This document shows, piece by piece, positions 6,123 through 8,859 of a stretch of 8,859 nt of DNA (positions within the stretch are counted from its first letter, which is position 1; every line of letters begins with the position of its first letter). The notes beneath the pieces are model-generated. The model had not been told where the DNA came from. It did no database searches and was given only the letters and a program-made list of their open reading frames with translations. Origin of the DNA: Bacillota bacterium (GTDB lineage: Bacteria; Bacillota; Dehalobacteriia; UBA4068; UBA4997); contig JAFQHB010000190.1 of the NCBI GenBank assembly GCA_017398165.1, positions 1 to 8,859 on the forward strand, read 5' to 3'. Position numbers and translations under genes: made by a program.

Positions 6123-7370
6123 GTGAAGCATATAATCGTTGAAGGCGGGCACAAACTGGCGGGTACTATCCACGTCAGCGGGGCCAAAAACGCCGTGCTG
6201 CCTTTGATCGCTGCGGCTATGCTGCCGGCCGGTGTGTCTTATATCGAGGAGACGCCGTGGCTGACGGATGTAGAGAATATGTGCGAGGTGCTGGATTATC
6301 TCGGCGTCTCGACGGAATATAAGGACGGCACGCTGCGTATTGATGCTACTGAGCTGGCTGATTCCAATGCGCCCTTTGAGGCGGTGCAGAAGATGCGGGC
6401 TTCTTTTCTGGTGATGGGGCCGCTGCTGGCGCGGCTGGGGCGGGCGCGTATCCCGCTGCCGGGTGGCTGTGCCATCGGGGCGCGGCCGATTGATCTGCAT
6501 CTGAAAGGCTTTGAGGCGATGGGTGCGGGTATCACCATCAGTGATAATTACATCGAGGCGCGGGTGAACACATTGCACGGCGCGCGGATATATCTGGATT
6601 TCCCCAGTGTGGGGGCGACCGAGAACATTATGATGGCGGCGGCGCTGGCCGAGGGCAATACCGTGATCGAAAACGCGGCCAAAGAGCCGGAGATCGTGGA
6701 TCTGGCCAATCTGCTCAATGCGATGGGCGGCAAGGTGCGCGGCGCGGGTACTGATGTGGTACGCATCAGCGGTGTACCGGAGCTGCATCCGGCAGTGCAT
6801 ACCGTGATACCTGACCGCATCGAGGCCGGCAGCTTTATGCTGATGGCGGCGGTGACGGGCAGCGAGCTTTTCCTGGAGAATGTGATCACCAGCCACCTGC
6901 AGCCGATAATGGCCAAGATGCAGGACGCCGGTGTGCGTATTATTGACGAGATCGACCGGCTGCATATACTGCCGGCCGACAGATTTGATCCGGTGGAGAT
7001 CAAGACGATGCCGTATCCGGGCTTTCCTACCGATATGCAGGCGCAGTTTATGGCTTTCCTGACGCTGGCCAACGGTACCAGCACGGTGACCGAAACGGTT
7101 TTTGAAAACCGCTTTATGCACGTGCCGGAGCTTTGCCGTATGGGGGCGCAGATCAGTGTGCACGGCAATACGGCGATCGTCAACGGTGTGCCGAAGCTGA
7201 AAGGTACCTGCGTGGAGGCGACCGACCTGCGGGCTGGTGCGGCGATGATCGTGGCCGGTCTGGCGGCCGAGGGACGCACGGTGATCGGGCAGGTGGATCA
7301 CATCTACCGCGGATATGAGGATATCATAGGCAAGCTGCGGGCTGTCGGCGCACATATATATGAGGAATAG
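6123..7370 (+). CDS. murA: UDP-N-acetylglucosamine 1-carboxyvinyltransferase
   Basis: MurA transfers enolpyruvate from phosphoenolpyruvate to UDP-GlcNAc in the cytoplasm, the first committed step of peptidoglycan synthesis and the target of fosfomycin. The 415-residue product has full family length. Key residues are present: Lys22-Asn23 in GAKNAVLP, Arg92, catalytic Cys116 in PGGCAIGARPIDLH (113-126), Arg121, Asp231-Arg232 in PDRIEAG, Asp304 in FPTDMQAQF, Asp368/Arg370 in ATDLRAG, and Arg396 in HIYRGYE. Cys, not Asp, at 116 predicts fosfomycin sensitivity at the level of the target. The start is GTG 6123, with GGAGGA (6111-6116) 6 bases upstream. No ATG fits better. It follows the kinase after a 202-base gap with possible promoter and hairpin, and precedes uppP by 59 bases. 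Many Bacillota carry two MurA paralogs; which one this is cannot be told here. Confidence 0.98.
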   Translation: MKHIIVEGGHKLAGTIHVSGAKNAVLPLIAAAMLPAGVSYIEETPWLTDVENMCEVLDYLGVSTEYKDGTLRIDATELADSNAPFEAVQKMRASFLVMGPLLARLGRARIPLPGGCAIGARPIDLHLKGFEAMGAGITISDNYIEARVNTLHGARIYLDFPSVGATENIMMAAALAEGNTVIENAAKEPEIVDLANLLNAMGGKVRGAGTDVVRISGVPELHPAVHTVIPDRIEAGSFMLMAAVTGSELFLENVITSHLQPIMAKMQDAGVRIIDEIDRLHILPADRFDPVEIKTMPYPGFPTDMQAQFMAFLTLANGTSTVTETVFENRFMHVPELCRMGAQISVHGNTAIVNGVPKLKGTCVEATDLRAGAAMIVAGLAAEGRTVIGQVDHIYRGYEDIIGKLRAVGAHIYEE

Positions 7371-7429
7371 CTTAGAGCAGGATTTTAATAACAGTGAGAG
7401 TGTGAAGTGAAAGGGGCATTGACGGCGTA

Positions 7430-8263
7430 ATGAGTCTTTGGGAGTTTTTGAAGGTCGTGTGTCTGGGTATCGTGGAGGGCATCACCGAGTGGCTGCCGAT
7501 ATCCAGCACCGGGCATCTGATATTGTTTGATGAGCTGCTGCGGCTGGATGTCAGCGATGAGTTTTGGAATATGTTTTTGGTGGTCATCCAGTTGGGGGCG
7601 ATCCTGGCGGTGGTCTACCTGTATTTTGATAAGCTGAATATATTTTCTGCCCGCAAGTCTTTTTCGGAGAAGCGGGCGGCGTTATCGCTGTGGGGCAAGG
7701 TCATAGTGGCCTGCCTGCCGGCGGCGGTGCTGGGTCTGCTTTTTGATGACTGGATGGATGAGCATTTGCGCGGATCGGCCATCGTAGCCTGGGCGCTGAT
7801 CGTCTACGGCGTGCTTTTTATCGTGCTGGAGCAGCGCAACGCCGGGCGCAGCTTTCGTATTGACAGTCTGGATGGGATATCTTACCCGACGGCGCTGGGT
7901 ATCGGCTGCTTTCAGGTATTATCTCTGGTGCCGGGTACTTCGCGCAGCGGCTCGACGATATTGGGTGCGATGCTGCTGGGTGTGAACCGCCGGGATTCGG
8001 CAGAGTTTTCGTTCTTTTTGGCGATACCGGTGATGTTCGGTGCGAGCTTTCTGAAGCTGGTGAAGTTCGGACTGGCCTTTACCTATCAGGAGGCATTGAT
8101 ACTGCTGACGGGTATGCTGGTATCCTTCGTGGTGTCGGTACTGGCGATCAAATTCCTGATGGCGTACATCAAGGGGCATGACTTCCAGGCTTTTGGCTGG
8201 TATCGTATCGTATTGGGTATCGTGGTGCTGGCTGCCGGGGCTATGGGTATTATCGGCGCATAG
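7430..8263 (+). CDS. uppP: Undecaprenyl-diphosphatase UppP/BacA
   Basis: This 277-residue polytopic membrane enzyme removes a phosphate from undecaprenyl pyrophosphate to regenerate the lipid carrier for peptidoglycan and other wall polymers. Overproduction in other bacteria gives bacitracin resistance. The two family signatures are intact: VEGITEWLPISSTGH (15-29, with Glu16, Glu20 and His29) and PGTSRSG (168-174, with Arg172). About eight hydrophobic segments are visible, and the C-terminal FGWYRIVLG segment (255-263) is typical. The start at ATG 7430 gives the standard N-terminus, although the best ribosome binding site (AGGGG, 7412-7416) is 13 bases away, longer than usual. It lies 59 bases after murA in the same direction with no terminator between, so co-transcription is likely. 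The pairing of murA and uppP is functionally sensible, since both feed lipid-linked wall synthesis. Confidence 0.97.
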   Translation: MSLWEFLKVVCLGIVEGITEWLPISSTGHLILFDELLRLDVSDEFWNMFLVVIQLGAILAVVYLYFDKLNIFSARKSFSEKRAALSLWGKVIVACLPAAVLGLLFDDWMDEHLRGSAIVAWALIVYGVLFIVLEQRNAGRSFRIDSLDGISYPTALGIGCFQVLSLVPGTSRSGSTILGAMLLGVNRRDSAEFSFFLAIPVMFGASFLKLVKFGLAFTYQEALILLTGMLVSFVVSVLAIKFLMAYIKGHDFQAFGWYRIVLGIVVLAAGAMGIIGA

Positions 8264-8295
8264 CGGCAAAATGGCGGCAGAATAGCGGCAGAATA
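8263..8295 (+). repeat. 11-bp tandem repeat, three copies
   Basis: GCGGCAAAATG (8263-8273), GCGGCAGAATA (8274-8284) and GCGGCAGAATA (8285-8295) stand head to tail. The first copy begins in the last base of the uppP stop codon, and a decayed copy (CGGCAGGATA, 8306-8315) follows. It fills most of the uppP-proB gap. No function is evident; replication slippage is a simple origin. Confidence 0.75.
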
Positions 8296-8338
8296 ATGAG
8301 GGAATCGGCAGGATAGTGTGGGATAGGAGATGTTAGTG

Positions 8339-8859
8339 ATGGAGCGGAATATTCAGGAAATGCTGATCGGCGCGCGGCGCATCGTGGTGAAGGTAGGCAC
8401 CAGCAGCCTGACCTATGCCAACGGCAAGCTGCACATCCATCGTATCGAGCTGTTGGCGCGCCAACTGGCCGACCTGCAGAACAGCGGGCGCGAGATGGTG
8501 CTGGTATCGAGCGGTGCGGTGGGCGCGGGTCTCGGCAAGCTGGGGCTGTCGGCACGGCCGCGGGTGATGCCGCAGATACAGGCACTCTCAGCAGTCGGTC
8601 AGGGCATTCTGATGCAGAGCTATGAGAAATTTTTTGGTGAATACGGCGTGAATGTGGCGCAGCTTTTGCTGACGAAAGAGGATTTTGAGGATAAGGCCAG
8701 ATATTCCAGCCTGGAGAATACAATGGCGGCGCTGCTGGATTACGGAGTAGTGCCTATCGTCAATGAGAATGACCCGACAGTATTCCGTGAATTGAAAGTA
8801 GGCGATAACGACACGCTGGCCGCACTGGTGGCGGGGGCGGTGCAGGCGGATCTGCTGGT
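8339..8859 (+). CDS. proB: Glutamate 5-kinase, 5' part (cut by window end)
   Basis: ProB phosphorylates glutamate to glutamyl 5-phosphate, the first and feedback-controlled step of proline synthesis. The first 173 codons are present and open to the window edge. Amino-acid-kinase motifs in order are VVKVGTSSL (16-24), VSSGAVGAGLGKLGL (58-72), QALSAVGQG (81-89), QLLLTKEDF, VNENDPT and VGDNDTLAALVAGAVQADLLV at the edge, all typical of ProB. The remaining kinase core and any C-terminal PUA domain lie outside the window. ATG 8339 is chosen because AGGAGA (8325-8330) lies 8 bases upstream. In-frame ATG 8330 overlaps that site and GTG 8336 is less likely. It follows uppP by 75 bases with no terminator, so it may share that transcript. 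proA often follows proB, but that region is not visible. Confidence 0.95.
   Translation, partial: MERNIQEMLIGARRIVVKVGTSSLTYANGKLHIHRIELLARQLADLQNSGREMVLVSSGAVGAGLGKLGLSARPRVMPQIQALSAVGQGILMQSYEKFFGEYGVNVAQLLLTKEDFEDKARYSSLENTMAALLDYGVVPIVNENDPTVFRELKVGDNDTLAALVAGAVQADLL

Noticed and set aside
6109..6126. Tiny frame ATG GAG GAT GAC CTG TGA whose stop overlaps the murA GTG
   Set aside because: Its ATG lies in the murA ribosome binding site and has no site of its own; a chance frame is more likely than a leader peptide.
6066..7355. 429-codon open frame on the - strand over murA
   Set aside because: His/Arg-rich low-information translation opposite a complete murA with all catalytic residues; a shadow of murA codon use.
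7407..7430. Seven-codon frame (GTG to TAA) whose stop overlaps the uppP ATG as TAATG
   Set aside because: It could in principle couple translation to uppP, whose ribosome binding site is distant, but the frame is too short and has no clear site; not supported.

Overview
The window reads as chromosomal DNA from a Gram-positive-type anaerobe of the Bacillota (Firmicutes). The evidence is strong AGGAGG-like ribosome binding sites, a YtrA-subfamily GntR regulator driving an ABC exporter with a clostridial-type permease, and a Na+/phosphate transporter fused to PhoU beside a PhoP/PhoR pair. Coding DNA is fairly GC-rich. Clostridia or Negativicutes are the likeliest classes, but the sequence alone does not settle this. 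Gene content is mostly conserved and housekeeping. I see no phage, insertion sequence, CRISPR array, tRNA or rRNA, and no convincing new multi-gene system.

Layout. Bases 1-158 may carry the last 51 codons of a rightward gene that begins outside the window (weak call). It is followed by a strong hairpin at 162-196 that should terminate transcription from both directions. Leftward from about 2216 runs a three-gene operon: a GntR/YtrA-type repressor (2137-1718), an ABC ATPase (1725-1024) and an ABC-2-type permease (1030-221). Adjacent genes overlap by 7-8 bases, so translation is probably coupled. Its promoter has consensus -35 and -10 boxes, with a perfect inverted repeat over the start site that is the likely repressor operator.

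The divergent side (2220-5920) is a phosphate-response module: a candidate PHO box, a Na+/Pi cotransporter with a C-terminal PhoU domain (2360-4123), an OmpR/PhoB-type response regulator (4163-4822) and a compact sensor kinase (4889-5920). The kinase has almost no extracytoplasmic sensing domain. This fits a model in which phosphate status reaches it through the PhoU-fused transporter, as PhoU does for PhoR in other bacteria. That link is inferred.

After a 202-base gap with two notable secondary structures come murA (6123-7370, first committed step of peptidoglycan synthesis), uppP (7430-8263, recycling of undecaprenyl pyrophosphate to the lipid carrier) and the 5' part of proB (8339 to the window end, first step of proline synthesis). 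All run rightward and could share transcripts. The best leads are regulatory: the PHO box, the YtrA-type operator, and the structures upstream of murA.
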